64,000 bases of DNA. Source: Serratia marcescens. GTDB lineage: Bacteria; Pseudomonadota; Gammaproteobacteria; Enterobacterales; Enterobacteriaceae. Position numbers and translations under genes: made by a program. Shown in pieces: positions 36,365-46,402 of the stretch (its first letter is position 1; every line of letters starts with the position of its first letter). Where the stretch lies: NCBI GenBank assembly GCA_015548865.1, contig JADMXW010000008.1, positions 62,001 to 126,000 on the forward strand. Direction: 5' to 3'. The notes below the pieces were generated by a model, which did not search any database, was not told where the DNA came from, and saw only the letters and a list, made by a program, of their open reading frames with translations.

Positions 36365-37053
36365 ACAGGCTCCCGTTGATTGAATATGAGGGAGAATTTC
36401 CCCGTTTGCCGGTGATTCCCGCTGCAATGCTGAATGATCAACTGGCTTATTCTCGCGCTGTGTGCGATGCGCACAAAGAGGCTGAAGCCATCGTGAAAGC
36501 GGCAAGCCGTAAAGCTGAGCAGATGATGCGCCAGGCGCGCAAAGCGCAGAAACAGATGCAGGATGAGGCTGCCGCTGAATTTGCTCTTCACCAGCAGGAA
36601 ATACTCTCACGCTATGAAAATCAATGGCTGGAGCGGCATATCGTGGCGTTGTGTGATGATGTCTCAGTGGAGCGGCGTGTGGTACAGGCTGTCACGTCAC
36701 GCATTCGCCTTGCGATGGGACAAGTGCTGAATGCCTGGTTTTCCCAACAGTCTGTTGATGATCTGCTATGTGCACGTTTAACACAGCAAGTGGAAAAACT
36801 GGCGATGGTAGGATGCGCCACATTGCAGGTTCACCCAGAGAGAGAGGCAAGCATACGTGATGCTCTTGGCGAGCGGGTAGAGATAGCCTGTAACCCACAG
36901 TTGGCACAGGATGAGGCGGTACTAACGTCATCACAGCTTTGTGTTTCTTTTTCGCTCAGTCGTCATTTTCAGCAGGTATTGGCGTGGATAGATACCGAGA
37001 ATGAGCTCGGTATTCGTGACCGGGGAGAAAAGCTTGATGATGAAAATGCCTGA
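36355..37053 (+). CDS. ssaK: T3SS stator protein (SctL), SsaK-like
   Basis: A 232-residue SctL/YscL/FliH-type protein that anchors and regulates the ATPase. The Glu/Lys/Ala-rich helix at about residues 35-85 (HKEAEAIVKAASRKAEQMMR) is the stalk, and the C-terminal part binds the ATPase. Length is close to SsaK (224). GGAG precedes the ATG. It overlaps the preceding ORF and the ssaL start. Confidence 0.87.
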   Translation: MPLNRLPLIEYEGEFPRLPVIPAAMLNDQLAYSRAVCDAHKEAEAIVKAASRKAEQMMRQARKAQKQMQDEAAAEFALHQQEILSRYENQWLERHIVALCDDVSVERRVVQAVTSRIRLAMGQVLNAWFSQQSVDDLLCARLTQQVEKLAMVGCATLQVHPEREASIRDALGERVEIACNPQLAQDEAVLTSSQLCVSFSLSRHFQQVLAWIDTENELGIRDRGEKLDDENA

Positions 37054-38053
37054 ATACCAGAATCTGGCTCGCGAGGTTTTATCACCGCACAATGAACCGC
37101 ATCAGGCTGGCACCCTACAGCGTGCCGAATTCAGCATGCCGCCGATGGACATGGCGTTGTTGGAGCTGGAGGAAACGGTAGGCGAATCGCTTGATTCGAC
37201 GCTGGAAGAGATGGGCATGGTGCTTTCTGGGCGAATGCGTGATGAAAAACGGCTTGCGTCGTCAGAACGGCAGCTACGTCGGCAGCAAGAGCTCATTGCG
37301 CTGATGCAACGTTTGTGTGAGCAAGAAGGTGATCTTCCTGCTTTCCTCTCCTCATCGTCGGGAGATAACCGTGAGGATATGGAGGGGCTGCGGCGCATTT
37401 TTACCCTTGCTCAGCACCTGGCATCAACGACGTTAGATCAAAAGCGAAGAAAGGCGCTGAATGCTCAGTTGGCCCAGCTTATCGAAGAAAATGAGTGGGA
37501 AATCGCGCTCTTTGGCATGCTTGAACTCGGTACCGTCAGTAAGGCAGTGTTGGCACCCATTGGTCGCTTATTCGAGCGGGCGATGGATGAGCAGGAAATA
37601 TCGCTGTCTGAATGGTTTAAACGCATGCTGGACTGGTCCGATCGCCAACAAAGAGTGCGTATGTTGTTACGCATGGCCGCATTTGAACTCTCTCTTTCGG
37701 TCAGTGGAGCCCAACAAACACGCCTGGCTACCGTACTGGTTCGCCTGCGTCGTTTGTTATTGTTTCTTGGCCTTGAGCGGGAATGTGAAGAGCAGGAGTT
37801 GGTCTATCGGTTACCGGCCTTTTCATTGTTGACCTTGTTGATTGATATAACGCAGGAAAGCTGGTTGTTTGAAGACTGGTTGATTGCTCGAATAACGTCG
37901 CTTACTCCCTGTACGAAGGTGTTTAACCGTATCGTGCGTTATCTGGATGTGCAGTTCAGGTTGATGCCGGATGCCTGTTTTAATGACGAAGATCAGCGTG
38001 AAAGCATTCTTACCGTACTGAAAAAATTTCAGGGTAATCAGGTGTTGTCTTGA
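37037..38053 (+). CDS. ssaL: T3SS gatekeeper (SctW), SsaL-like
   Basis: From ATG 37037 the protein has 338 residues, exactly the size of Salmonella SsaL. It is an all-helical HrpJ/YopN/TyeA-type gatekeeper, with LLELEETVGESLDSTLEEM near the N-terminus and TyeA-like helices at the C-terminus (LDVQFRLMPDACFNDEDQR). With SsaM and SpiC, SsaL delays effector secretion until translocation is possible. The longer upstream frame lacks a ribosome site; GGAGA lies before 37037. Confidence 0.88.
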   Translation: MMKMPEYQNLAREVLSPHNEPHQAGTLQRAEFSMPPMDMALLELEETVGESLDSTLEEMGMVLSGRMRDEKRLASSERQLRRQQELIALMQRLCEQEGDLPAFLSSSSGDNREDMEGLRRIFTLAQHLASTTLDQKRRKALNAQLAQLIEENEWEIALFGMLELGTVSKAVLAPIGRLFERAMDEQEISLSEWFKRMLDWSDRQQRVRMLLRMAAFELSLSVSGAQQTRLATVLVRLRRLLLFLGLERECEEQELVYRLPAFSLLTLLIDITQESWLFEDWLIARITSLTPCTKVFNRIVRYLDVQFRLMPDACFNDEDQRESILTVLKKFQGNQVLS

Positions 38054-38109
38054 TTTCTCCCCCCTCCCTTCTCTGGGATTCTGTTACCGGACGCGAGGGG
38101 AAGGATATC

Positions 38110-38478
38110 ATGACATTAGACCTGTTCATTGAAAGAAACATCCAACGATTCATGCAGTTGGCTGAGCTGGAAGCACAACCACTCTCTGCCGAGATGCAAT
38201 GGCTCGATCGAGGGTTTCAAACCTTTCTTACTTTTCGTCAAGGGCGCATGCACATCAGTCAGTGCCTGTTGGATCCTTGGTGTGATGATACGTTATTGCT
38301 TCTGGCACTACAGCGTGCCCATCCTGCCTGGTTTGCGGGTATTCCTCAGCGTATTTTCTCGTTACGTCGCGGTATGGTGATTAGCTGCTCTCCTATGGCA
38401 GACAGTGTAGCGGAACAGTGGTTATGGTTGCACCGCCGCCAACGGACATTTATGGAAAGATTATGCAAACCAACGTGA
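38110..38478 (+). CDS. ssaM: SsaM-like secretion switch protein
   Basis: A 122-residue protein, the same length as Salmonella Ssa[20 protein letters not shown] at the start, then [19 protein letters not shown] and a closing [14 protein letters not shown]. SsaM binds SpiC and sets secretion order. ATG 38110 is chosen because of AAGGAT 6 bases before and the matching length. It overlaps the start of ssaV by 16 bases. Confidence 0.88.
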   Translation: MTLDLFIERNIQRFMQLAELEAQPLSAEMQWLDRGFQTFLTFRQGRMHISQCLLDPWCDDTLLLLALQRAHPAWFAGIPQRIFSLRRGMVISCSPMADSVAEQWLWLHRRQRTFMERLCKPT

Positions 38479-40523
38479 TGAAAAAAGACAAGCTTCAGCG
38501 CTGGTTGCAGATTTTCTCAGGCAGGCAAGACATTATTCTTGCCTTGGTGATGCTCATGGCGATCGTCATGATTACCCTGCCTTTGCCCACGTTTGTAGTA
38601 GACATTCTGATCGCCATCAATCTGGCTTTTTCGATCATTCTGCTGCTGTTTGCTATTTACATTAACGATCCGTTGGAACTGTCGGTTTTCCCCTCGTTGC
38701 TGCTGATCACCACGCTTTATCGGCTCTCGTTGACCATTAGCACATCACGTCTGGTGTTGTTGCAACATAATGCCGGTGACATCATTGATGCGTTTGGTCG
38801 TTTTATGGTGGGCGGGAACTTAACGGTTGGGTTGGTTATTTTCTCTATTATCACCATTGTGCAATTTATTGTCATCACCAAGGGCACTGAGCGTGTGGCC
38901 GAGGTGAGCGCTCGATTTTCACTCGATGGCATGCCTGGCAAGCAGATGAGCATCGATGGGGATATGCGCGCCGGTGTCATCGATGCCGATCAGGCCCGCC
39001 AATTGCGTCTTCAGGTGCAGCAGGAGAGTCGTTTTCTGGGGGCGATGGATGGTGCGATGAAGTTTGTTAAAGGGGATGCCATCGCCAGTATTATTGTTGT
39101 ATTGGTGAACATCCTGGGGGGCGTTACCATTGCCGTCGTGCAATACGGTATGTCGCTGGGAGAAGCCGTTCAGACGTATAGCGTGCTTTCCATCGGCGAT
39201 GGTCTATGTGGTCAAATTCCTTCCCTGCTGATATCGCTCAGCGCCGGCATTATTGTTACTCGCGTGCCGGGTGAGAAACGACAAAATCTGGGACGTGAGC
39301 TGAGTGCTCAGTTAGGGAAGCAACCCCATGCGCTGATTCTTGCAGCAATAGTGATGTTACTGTTCGCCGTCATTCCTGGGTTTCCCTTTTTCTGCTTTTT
39401 TATCATGGCGGTGCTTACTGCTCTGCCTTGTGCCCTGCTGTGGTATCGATCCCGACATCCGCAGTCAGCGCCGGTAACGCAGGATCGTGACGACAATGAC
39501 CTTATGATTCCGGGGGCGCTTCCCCTGACGTTGTGCGTCTCACCGGGCTTGTATTCGGATTCTCTGTCGCATGACATCGATGCCTTACGCAAAAAGCTGT
39601 TTGACACCATTGGGGTGCCATTACCCGATGTTTCCATCACCGTTGATGCCTCAGTGGCAGAGAACACTCTGTCGGTCCTTGTTTATCAGGAACCGGTGTT
39701 TTCTCTCACATTACCTTTGGCGGCAGCTTGCATGATTTTCACTGCGCCGGGTGAGCCTGGATTTGCAGCAGAAACGCAAGTGTTACCGAAAGGGATGGGG
39801 AGCGTCTCGTGGCTGTCTGCGGCTGAGGGGCAACGCGCACATGAAGCCGGACAGAAGGTATTCACTGGCGACCAATGCCTTATTGCTTTGTTGCAGAAGG
39901 TGCTGGTGAATCACATGGCGGAATTTATCGGGGTACAAGAAGCGCGTTATCTGATGGATGCTATGGAGAAAGGCTATGCCGAACTGGTGAAAGAGCTTCA
40001 GCGGCAGATGCCCATCAACAAAATTGCTGAAGTACTCCAACGTTTGGTGTCAGAGAGGGTATCAATTCGCGATTTACGCCTGGTCTTTGGCACGCTGATT
40101 GAGTGGGCTCCGCGTGAAAAAGATGTTCAGATGCTGACGGAATATGTTCGCATCGCCTTACGCCGCCATATTTTGCATCGCCTTATGCCTGTAGATGCGC
40201 CGTTGCGTGTGTTGCGTATCGGTGAAGAGATGGAAAATAGGATTCGTGAGTCCATTCGACAAACCTCAATGGGAACCTATACCGCATTAAGCCATTCGCA
40301 AAGTGCACAAATATTACGGCGGGTGACCGAAGCTCAAACGGCCTATGGCGAGTTTGTCATTGTCACGTCCGTGGATGTTCGCCGTTTCCTGCGCAAAGTG
40401 ATAGAGCAACAACATTCTGAAATCTCTGTGCTGTCGTGGCAAGAGGTGGGGGAGCACTGCCTTATTCAGGTGGTGCACAGCATTGATCTTGATTCAGACC
40501 CCCTTTCCTATGATGAAAGCTAA
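38463..40523 (+). CDS. ssaV: T3SS export gate protein (SctV), SsaV-like
   Basis: A 686-residue FHIPEP-family export gate, close to Salmonella SsaV (681). The N-terminal half (to about residue 330) has about eight membrane helices with the highly conserved [18 protein letters not shown] and [17 protein letters not shown]; the C-terminal cytoplasmic half forms the nonameric ring, with [23 protein letters not shown] 38463 has GGAAAG upstream; ATG 38478, which overlaps the ssaM stop, is an alternative. It ends within the start of ssaN. Confidence 0.95.
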   Translation: MQTNVMKKDKLQRWLQIFSGRQDIILALVMLMAIVMITLPLPTFVVDILIAINLAFSIILLLFAIYINDPLELSVFPSLLLITTLYRLSLTISTSRLVLLQHNAGDIIDAFGRFMVGGNLTVGLVIFSIITIVQFIVITKGTERVAEVSARFSLDGMPGKQMSIDGDMRAGVIDADQARQLRLQVQQESRFLGAMDGAMKFVKGDAIASIIVVLVNILGGVTIAVVQYGMSLGEAVQTYSVLSIGDGLCGQIPSLLISLSAGIIVTRVPGEKRQNLGRELSAQLGKQPHALILAAIVMLLFAVIPGFPFFCFFIMAVLTALPCALLWYRSRHPQSAPVTQDRDDNDLMIPGALPLTLCVSPGLYSDSLSHDIDALRKKLFDTIGVPLPDVSITVDASVAENTLSVLVYQEPVFSLTLPLAAACMIFTAPGEPGFAAETQVLPKGMGSVSWLSAAEGQRAHEAGQKVFTGDQCLIALLQKVLVNHMAEFIGVQEARYLMDAMEKGYAELVKELQRQMPINKIAEVLQRLVSERVSIRDLRLVFGTLIEWAPREKDVQMLTEYVRIALRRHILHRLMPVDAPLRVLRIGEEMENRIRESIRQTSMGTYTALSHSQSAQILRRVTEAQTAYGEFVIVTSVDVRRFLRKVIEQQHSEISVLSWQEVGEHCLIQVVHSIDLDSDPLSYDES

Positions 40524-41835
40524 GTTTTCCTCTCTGGTTGATGCGGTGAGCCAACAGTTGTCTTTGCCTAATGGTCCACCCGATGGCGTCATCATGACCG
40601 GACAGGTGCTGCATATCAGTTCCACATTGTTGAAAGTGCGCTTGCCTGGTGTGTTTATGGGAGAGCTTTGTCAAATATTGCCTTGCGGCACCTTGGCGGA
40701 GGTGGTCGGGCTTGAGGGGGACGACGCGTTATTGTCTCCTTTTGCCAGCACTGTGGGCCTGTTCTGTGGGCAGAAAGTGCGGCCGTTGAGACGACGGCAA
40801 CAGGTGCCTGTCGGTGACGCTTTGCTGGGGCGCGTGGTTGATGGCCTTGGACAGATGTTAGATGGCAGTGACGCATGGAAAGGCCCATGGCGTGATTTTG
40901 ATGCCCCGCCTCCAGGTGCGTTGGTGCGCGAGATGATTGACAGCCCGCTGTTCACTGGCGTACGCGCAATTGACGGCCTGCTCACCTGCGGTGATGGACA
41001 ACGGATAGGAATTTTTGCAGCCGCTGGCGTAGGGAAAAGCACTTTGCTTTCCATGCTCTGCCATGGCGCGGACTGCGACATTATCGTTCTGGCTTTGATA
41101 GGGGAGCGCGGTCGGGAGGTACGGGAGTTTTTGGAACATTCGCTCAATGAGGAGACTCGACGTCGCTGTGTTGTCGTTGTCGCCACCTCAGACAGACCGC
41201 CTTTGGAACGTATGCGCGCACTGTTTGTCGCCACCACTATTGCTGAGTCATTTCGCGATCGTGGTAAACGGGTATTGCTCTTGGCTGATTCGCTGACGCG
41301 CTACGCGCGCGCTGCGCGAGAAATTGCTGTGGAGGCTGGAGAGCGTGTCGTTGCGGGTAGCTATCCACCAAGTGTATTTGCAGCGCTGCCACGCTTGCTG
41401 GAACGGACCGGAAAAGGACGCTGCGGGAGTATTACTGCCTTCTACACCGTTCTGGTCGAGGGGGATGATATGAATGAGCCCTTAGCGGATGAAGTGCGTT
41501 CACTACTGGATGGACACATCGTCTTGGCGAGACAGTTGGCTGAGGCTGCGCATTTCCCGGCAATTGATGTGCTTGCCAGCGTAAGCCGGATTATGCCCAA
41601 TGTCGCGAGTCCGATGCATCTGGCGCTCGCCAATAATGTACGTCGCTTACTCAGTGTTTATCGCGATGTAGAGCTGCTGGTGCGGGTAGGTGAGTATCAG
41701 CAGGGTGAGGATCCGCTTGCCGATCTGGCGGTAAAAAAGCACGCGGCTATCAATGCATTTTTACAACAGCAGGAGAGTGAACCATGTCATCACGACGTTC
41801 TGTTGCAACGGCTAGGGACGCTGATCGCACCTTGA
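40510..41835 (+). CDS. ssaN: T3SS ATPase (SctN), SsaN-like
   Basis: A 441-residue hexameric secretion ATPase, similar to SsaN (433). Walker A is AAGVGKST with Lys176, Walker B lies in [20 protein letters not shown], and [15 protein letters not shown] and [14 protein letters not shown] follow as usual. It unfolds chaperoned substrates and energises export. ATG 40510 overlaps the ssaV end by 14 bases; the upstream TTG is rejected. It overlaps ssaO by 52 bases. Confidence 0.95.
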   Translation: MMKAKFSSLVDAVSQQLSLPNGPPDGVIMTGQVLHISSTLLKVRLPGVFMGELCQILPCGTLAEVVGLEGDDALLSPFASTVGLFCGQKVRPLRRRQQVPVGDALLGRVVDGLGQMLDGSDAWKGPWRDFDAPPPGALVREMIDSPLFTGVRAIDGLLTCGDGQRIGIFAAAGVGKSTLLSMLCHGADCDIIVLALIGERGREVREFLEHSLNEETRRRCVVVVATSDRPPLERMRALFVATTIAESFRDRGKRVLLLADSLTRYARAAREIAVEAGERVVAGSYPPSVFAALPRLLERTGKGRCGSITAFYTVLVEGDDMNEPLADEVRSLLDGHIVLARQLAEAAHFPAIDVLASVSRIMPNVASPMHLALANNVRRLLSVYRDVELLVRVGEYQQGEDPLADLAVKKHAAINAFLQQQESEPCHHDVLLQRLGTLIAP

Positions 41836-42215
41836 TGCTGCGGGGCTTATTATCCATTAAGCAGCGTCGTGAAACATCCTTACGCCGACAGATAGCCCAG
41901 CAGAATTCTCAGCTACGGCAACTGGAGCAAGATATGTGCAGGTGTTCGGTCAACCGAGCGTTACTTGCGGAGAAACGATACGCATGGTTAGCCTGGTCCG
42001 GTACGCGGATGAGCGATGAACTGCTGGAAGACAAGCAGACAATGATGACGTTGCACGATGACGACCAACAATGGGTGGCGCGTCAACAGACACTGTCCGA
42101 TGAGCAGGGCACCATAGTAGCAAGCCAAAACGACGTCAGAGAAGCGTTGCGCATCGTAATGAAAAAAAAGGAAAAACTTAACAGCCTGCTCAACGATGGA
42201 GGTGATGCGCGATGA
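41784..42215 (+). CDS. ssaO: T3SS stalk protein (SctO), SsaO-like
   Basis: A 143-residue protein that is nearly all coiled coil ([20 protein letters not shown], and a Lys-rich C-terminus), as expected for the YscO/FliJ-type stalk linking ATPase and export gate. Salmonella SsaO has 125 residues. GGAGAG precedes the ATG, inside the 3' end of ssaN. It is called mostly on position and coiled-coil character. Confidence 0.8.
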   Translation: MSSRRSVATARDADRTLMLRGLLSIKQRRETSLRRQIAQQNSQLRQLEQDMCRCSVNRALLAEKRYAWLAWSGTRMSDELLEDKQTMMTLHDDDQQWVARQQTLSDEQGTIVASQNDVREALRIVMKKKEKLNSLLNDGGDAR

Positions 42216-42225
42216 ATACACACCT

Positions 42226-42627
42226 ATGAGTACAACACGCATTGAAGGGTGCCTATGGCACGCAGTGGCTGAACAAGGTGAGAGTGACGTTGACTCGCGC
42301 ATGGACGGTCAGAAATTTTTGCAACTGATAACGCAAAGAGCCGCACACGCCACCCATTTCCCTTCTTCTCCTGGTACTCAGCACCGACAGCGTTATCGCA
42401 TGGTGAACAAAAACGGGGAGGAGATAGTGTGTGAAATAAGCGAGCGGGACGGTGAACTTCACCTTTGTGTTCAGGTGCCTCAGCGCGAGTTGTTCGACAC
42501 CCTAAACCTTATTTCATCGTGGCTCTGTGCCCGTTTGCGTGAGGCTGGGCATGCTGTTTTTCTGGAGGTGAAATATGTTGAGGATAACCCAAGAAGAGTG
42601 GAGTCTGGCGCAGAGTCTCCCTCCTGA
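42226..42627 (+). CDS. ssaP: T3SS needle-length regulator (SctP), SsaP-like
   Basis: A 133-residue protein similar to SsaP (124). The ATG at 42226 is chosen because STTRIEGCLW lines up with the SsaP start; upstream ATGs at 42196 and 42205 are possible but are too close to GGAGG. The C-terminal domain (QRYRMVNKNGEEIVCEISER, then LCVQVPQRELFDTLN and GHAVFLEVKYVEDN) fits the substrate-switching domain. It is short for a molecular ruler, as in Salmonella. It overlaps ssaQ by 53 bases. Confidence 0.8.
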   Translation: MSTTRIEGCLWHAVAEQGESDVDSRMDGQKFLQLITQRAAHATHFPSSPGTQHRQRYRMVNKNGEEIVCEISERDGELHLCVQVPQRELFDTLNLISSWLCARLREAGHAVFLEVKYVEDNPRRVESGAESPS

Positions 42628-43588
42628 GGGCATTACCAGCGGGGCGGTGCATATTGGGTTACAAACGTGGATGCGAGCACAAGCAGGTGTAGTGGTGGAG
42701 TTTTCTGTGGCTGATGGGGGGCCAGCAAGTGCTGTCTGGTTGGCCGAAGCGGGGTGGCATGCATGGTGTGACCAGATGCTTGGCACGGCTGATACGGCAA
42801 TGATAGATACTGTCTTACTTGAGGACATGGCTGAGTGGGCGTTGTCTCCGTTGCTTGCAGAGATTAATGCCGGTATTACGCAGCAAATTGCCCCGCCAAG
42901 ACCTTGCATCTACTTATCTGAACAGAGCGGGATCGCATTCATGTGGCAAGTGGAACAGGTTGTCTTTCAGGCGGTGCTGCTTGGCAATACTGAACCCTGG
43001 TTTAGGCATCTGCATGCGCTGATTCCGACAGATAGTGAGCCAACCGGCGTATTACCGTCGTTGCAGTGCGCGCTTTACGCTGGGGAATGCGAGTTCTCCC
43101 TTTCTGCCTTGCGGCGACTGATGCCCGGTGACGGTATTGTCATGCGCGCGTATGGCGATCCGCGTACAGGGCATTTTGTTCTGTCACCGCTGCAGGAAAA
43201 GGCAGCCCATGTTCAGATAAATGGAGACAACACCATGCATTTTACTGCGTTTGAAACAGACCTTGAAAACGACTGCATTGAAACAACGGGCGAGCATGTT
43301 GGTGCAGAATCCATGTCTATCGATCTCGAGGCCTTACCGCAAAAGCTTTTAGTTGAAGTTGGGCAGGTGACGATGACACTCGGGGGGCTACGGGCGTTAC
43401 AGGTAGGGGATACGGTGGAGGTGAACGCTGAGTTTTCTCCAGAAGTCGCGTTGAAGCTGAATGGTCGAGTGATAGGAAAAGGTGTGTTGATTGGCTGCCG
43501 CGATCGTTTTTTAGTGCAAATTCGACACTGGTATCTGGCCGGACAGGATAAGAGATTGATGAGTGAAGATGGGGTAAATGCCCGGTAG
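42575..43588 (+). CDS. ssaQ: T3SS sorting-platform C-ring protein (SctQ), SsaQ-like
   Basis: A 337-residue SctQ protein (Salmonella SsaQ 322). The C-terminal SpoA/SPOA-type module is clear: LLVEVGQVTMTLGGLRALQVGDTV and VIGKGVLIGCRDRFLVQIRH. GGAGGTG precedes the ATG. An internal ATG at 43235, with GGAG 8 bases upstream, would give a separate 117-residue C-terminal form, as shown for SsaQ-S in Salmonella. There is a 57-bp gap before ssaR. Confidence 0.9.
   Translation: MLRITQEEWSLAQSLPPEGITSGAVHIGLQTWMRAQAGVVVEFSVADGGPASAVWLAEAGWHAWCDQMLGTADTAMIDTVLLEDMAEWALSPLLAEINAGITQQIAPPRPCIYLSEQSGIAFMWQVEQVVFQAVLLGNTEPWFRHLHALIPTDSEPTGVLPSLQCALYAGECEFSLSALRRLMPGDGIVMRAYGDPRTGHFVLSPLQEKAAHVQINGDNTMHFTAFETDLENDCIETTGEHVGAESMSIDLEALPQKLLVEVGQVTMTLGGLRALQVGDTVEVNAEFSPEVALKLNGRVIGKGVLIGCRDRFLVQIRHWYLAGQDKRLMSEDGVNAR
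43235..43588 (+). CDS. Probable internal translation product SsaQ-S
   Basis: ATG at 43235 lies in the ssaQ frame, preceded by ATGGAGAC with a spacing of 8 bases. The resulting 117 residues contain the whole C-terminal SpoA module. Salmonella SsaQ makes a comparable short form (about 106 residues) that stabilises the full-length protein. The product is inferred from the start signal and that precedent. Confidence 0.5.
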   Translation: MHFTAFETDLENDCIETTGEHVGAESMSIDLEALPQKLLVEVGQVTMTLGGLRALQVGDTVEVNAEFSPEVALKLNGRVIGKGVLIGCRDRFLVQIRHWYLAGQDKRLMSEDGVNAR

Positions 43589-43645
43589 GTGCGTCTGGTT
43601 TAGCCGAGGTATAAGGGAGCGTCAACCCAACACTGTGGATATAAC

Positions 43646-44293
43646 ATGTCACTACCTGACTCTCCCTGGCAGTTAATTGCTTTGCTGTTTGTTCTCTCGC
43701 TGCTGCCGCTGATAATTGTTATGGGTACGTCTTTCCTCAAATTGGCGGTGGTTTTTTCCATTTTGCGTAATGCATTGGGAATCCAACAGGTACCTCCGAA
43801 TATGGCGCTGTATGGTCTTGCGCTGGTGTTGTCCCTTTTTATCATGGCTCCGACGCTGCTGGCAGTAAAAGCGCAGTGGCACCCTGTTAGCGTTGAAGGA
43901 GAACCCGACTGGATGAGTGGTTGGGATAATCAAGCGTTGATGCCCTATCGCCACTTTCTGTTAAAAAACACTGAAGGCAAGCAGGTGCATTATTTTCAAA
44001 ACCTGATTGCAAAAACCTGGCCCGAAGAGGCGCGTAGCGCGGTAAAAGATGACTCATTATTTATTTTACTGCCCGCCTTCACGATCAGCCAATTGACTCA
44101 AGCATTTCGTATCGGGCTGTTAATCTATTTACCGTTTCTCGCCATTGATCTTTTGGTATCCAATATTCTTCTGGCGATGGGGATGATGATGGTATCCCCC
44201 ATGACGATTGCTTTACCGTTCAAATTGTTGATTTTTCTCTTGGCAGGTGGCTGGGATCTGATCGTTTCCCAATTAGTGCAGAGCTTCCTATGA
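43646..44293 (+). CDS. ssaR: T3SS export apparatus protein (SctR), SsaR-like
   Basis: A 215-residue FliP/YscR-family membrane protein, the same length as SsaR. Family signatures are VMGTSFLKLAVVFSILRNALG, QQVPPNMALYGLAL and AFRIGLLIYLPFLAIDLLVSNILLAMGMMMV. About four membrane helices build the export pore. It overlaps ssaS by the ATGA junction. Confidence 0.95.
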   Translation: MSLPDSPWQLIALLFVLSLLPLIIVMGTSFLKLAVVFSILRNALGIQQVPPNMALYGLALVLSLFIMAPTLLAVKAQWHPVSVEGEPDWMSGWDNQALMPYRHFLLKNTEGKQVHYFQNLIAKTWPEEARSAVKDDSLFILLPAFTISQLTQAFRIGLLIYLPFLAIDLLVSNILLAMGMMMVSPMTIALPFKLLIFLLAGGWDLIVSQLVQSFL

Positions 44294-44556
44294 ATGAAGC
44301 TACTCTGACTCATCTGATGACTCAACTGCTGTGGATCGTCTTGCTTACCTCATTGCCGATTATTGTTGTCGCGTGTGTTGTGGGCGTATTGGTCAGCTTG
44401 TTACAAGCGTTGACGCAGATACAGGATCAGACTCTACAGTTCATGATTAAACTGCTGGCTGTGGCGCTGATGTTGATGGCTACCTATCACTGGCTTGGCG
44501 GTATCCTACTGGGATATACGCGCCAGGTGTTATTGCAAATAAGCGTGCATTCATGA
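44290..44556 (+). CDS. ssaS: T3SS export apparatus protein (SctS), SsaS-like
   Basis: An 88-residue FliQ-family protein with two membrane helices. SLLQALTQIQDQTLQFMIKL is the family signature. It sits between ssaR and ssaT with 4-base overlaps on both sides, ensuring coupled synthesis of the pore subunits. Confidence 0.95.
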   Translation: MNEATLTHLMTQLLWIVLLTSLPIIVVACVVGVLVSLLQALTQIQDQTLQFMIKLLAVALMLMATYHWLGGILLGYTRQVLLQISVHS

Positions 44557-45320
44557 ATCTGGTAATCAATGAAGAGATCGCCCATCTGGCTTTTCTTATG
44601 ATGCGTCCGTTGGGAATGACTCTACTGTTCCCGCTGCTGCAGGCCGGTAATCTGGGCTCGCCGTTGGTGAGAAATGCAGTGTTAATGGCGATTGCGTTGC
44701 CGATGATGCCCGTGGTTCAGGTTCCAGAAGGGGAGGGGTGGACATGGCTGCACTATATTCCGGGCGAGTTACTTATCGGTTTGGTATTAGGCTTCTGCGG
44801 AGCCATTCCTTTTTGGGCCGTGGATATGGCAGGATTTATTATCGACTCGCTGCGTGGCGCAACCATGAGTGCTGTGTTCAATCCAGCGATGTCCGTCCAG
44901 TCTTCACTTTTTGGTCTGTTGTTCAGCCAGTTTCTCTGCGCGCTATTTTTTATCAGCGGTGGGATAAATCTGCACCTTAGCGTGCTGTATGACTCTTACC
45001 ATTACTTACCGCCAGGTAAAACATTGGCATTTAATCAGCCGTTGTTGGATTTTGTTCGGGCTGAATGGCAGACACTTTACCGTCTGTGCTTAAGCTTCTC
45101 CTTGCCGGCGGTGTTAGTGATGGTATTAGCCGATCTGGCGCTTGGTTTGTTGAACCGATCGGCACAGCAGTTGAACGTGTTCTTTTTGGCCATGCCGATC
45201 AAAAGCATTCTGGTACTGTTGCTGCTGCTATTGTCATTGCCTTATGCCCTGCACCATTATCTGGTTGAAAGTGAAAATCTTTACCGGCATGTTGGTGAGT
45301 GGTTCGCCCAACATGAGTGA
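44553..45320 (+). CDS. ssaT: T3SS export apparatus protein (SctT), SsaT-like
   Basis: A 255-residue FliR-family membrane protein (SsaT 259) with about six helices. GELLIGLVLGFCGAIPFWAVDMAGFIIDS and FLLAMPIKSIL-like FFLAMPIKSILVLLL match the family. It overlaps ssaU by 8 bases. Confidence 0.94.
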   Translation: MNLVINEEIAHLAFLMMRPLGMTLLFPLLQAGNLGSPLVRNAVLMAIALPMMPVVQVPEGEGWTWLHYIPGELLIGLVLGFCGAIPFWAVDMAGFIIDSLRGATMSAVFNPAMSVQSSLFGLLFSQFLCALFFISGGINLHLSVLYDSYHYLPPGKTLAFNQPLLDFVRAEWQTLYRLCLSFSLPAVLVMVLADLALGLLNRSAQQLNVFFLAMPIKSILVLLLLLLSLPYALHHYLVESENLYRHVGEWFAQHE

Positions 45321-46368
45321 AAAAACGGAGCAGCCGACCAAGAAAAGACGGCAGGATGGAGAAAAAGAAGGCCAGGTGATTAAAAGCGTTGAGCTGACAT
45401 CTGGTGCTCAGTTGCTGGCCCTGTTTCTCTTTTTTCATTTTTTTTCCGATGCGTTGGTTCAATGCATTAAGTTACTTATACAAGAGTCAATTCATGTCAT
45501 TAATGCCCCGTTCGGTTACGCGTTAGGGACGATTTCTCGTGCGCTTTTTATGGAGTGTGGGCGGTTTTTGCTCTATCTGTTCGCGATGGTCGGTTTTTCC
45601 ACGGTCGCCAGCGTTCTGATTCAGATCGGTTTTGTTGTTGCCAGTAAGGCGGTGGGGTTCAAGGGGACTAAACTTAATCCTGTTAACAACCTCAAACAGA
45701 TTGTCTCATGGCGTAGTGTGATTGAACTCATCAAATCCTGTTTGAAAGTGGCGCTGCTGTGTGTGGTTTTTCTCTTGCTGTTTTACGCCTATGCGTCGAC
45801 TTTTCGGTCATTACCCTACTGTGAACCCCACTGTGCGTTACCTACGTTTTCCACCATTATGCGTTTTATGTGGTTCGGCATGCTTGGTTTTTATTTGGTG
45901 CTTGCTGTGGCTGATTATAGCTATCAGCGTTTTCACACCTTGAAGCAGCAGCGCATGAGTAAAGAGGACATAAAACAGGAAAACAAGAACAGGGAAGGCG
46001 ATCCACACGTTAAGCAGCGGCGTCGAGCGCTACAGCGCGAAGTGCAAAGTGGCAGTCTGGCACAAAATGTCAGGCGCTCGGCTGTGATTGTTCGCAACCC
46101 AACTCATCTCGTTGTTTGTCTCGGATACGATCCCGTTACGATGCCTGTGCCGCGTGTTTTGGAAAAGGGCAAAGATGCTATGGCCGAACACATTGTCGAG
46201 TTAGCTCAGCGTGAAGCCATTCCTATGGTTGAGAATATCCCGTTGGCGAGAACGCTGTTTTATGATGTGAAATGTGGAGAGCGGATCCCTGATGCGCTTT
46301 TCGAACCCGTTGCCGCGTTGCTGCGGTTAGTGTTGCAGATTGAGTATGCTGCCCGCGATACAGAATAG
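45313..46368 (+). CDS. ssaU: T3SS switch protein (SctU), SsaU-like
   Basis: A 351-residue FlhB-family protein, nearly the same size as SsaU (352). It starts MSEKTEQPTKKRRQDGEKEG, the standard SctU beginning, which fixes the start at 45313 inside the ssaT end. Four membrane helices follow, then a cytoplasmic domain with the autocleavage motif Asn262-Pro-Thr-His in VRNPTHLVVCLGYD. It is the last gene of the secretion operon and is followed by a strong terminator. Confidence 0.95.
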   Translation: MSEKTEQPTKKRRQDGEKEGQVIKSVELTSGAQLLALFLFFHFFSDALVQCIKLLIQESIHVINAPFGYALGTISRALFMECGRFLLYLFAMVGFSTVASVLIQIGFVVASKAVGFKGTKLNPVNNLKQIVSWRSVIELIKSCLKVALLCVVFLLLFYAYASTFRSLPYCEPHCALPTFSTIMRFMWFGMLGFYLVLAVADYSYQRFHTLKQQRMSKEDIKQENKNREGDPHVKQRRRALQREVQSGSLAQNVRRSAVIVRNPTHLVVCLGYDPVTMPVPRVLEKGKDAMAEHIVELAQREAIPMVENIPLARTLFYDVKCGERIPDALFEPVAALLRLVLQIEYAARDTE

Positions 46369-46402
46369 CATAGCCTTCGCGGAGACAGCGGCTGTGGAGA
46401 AT

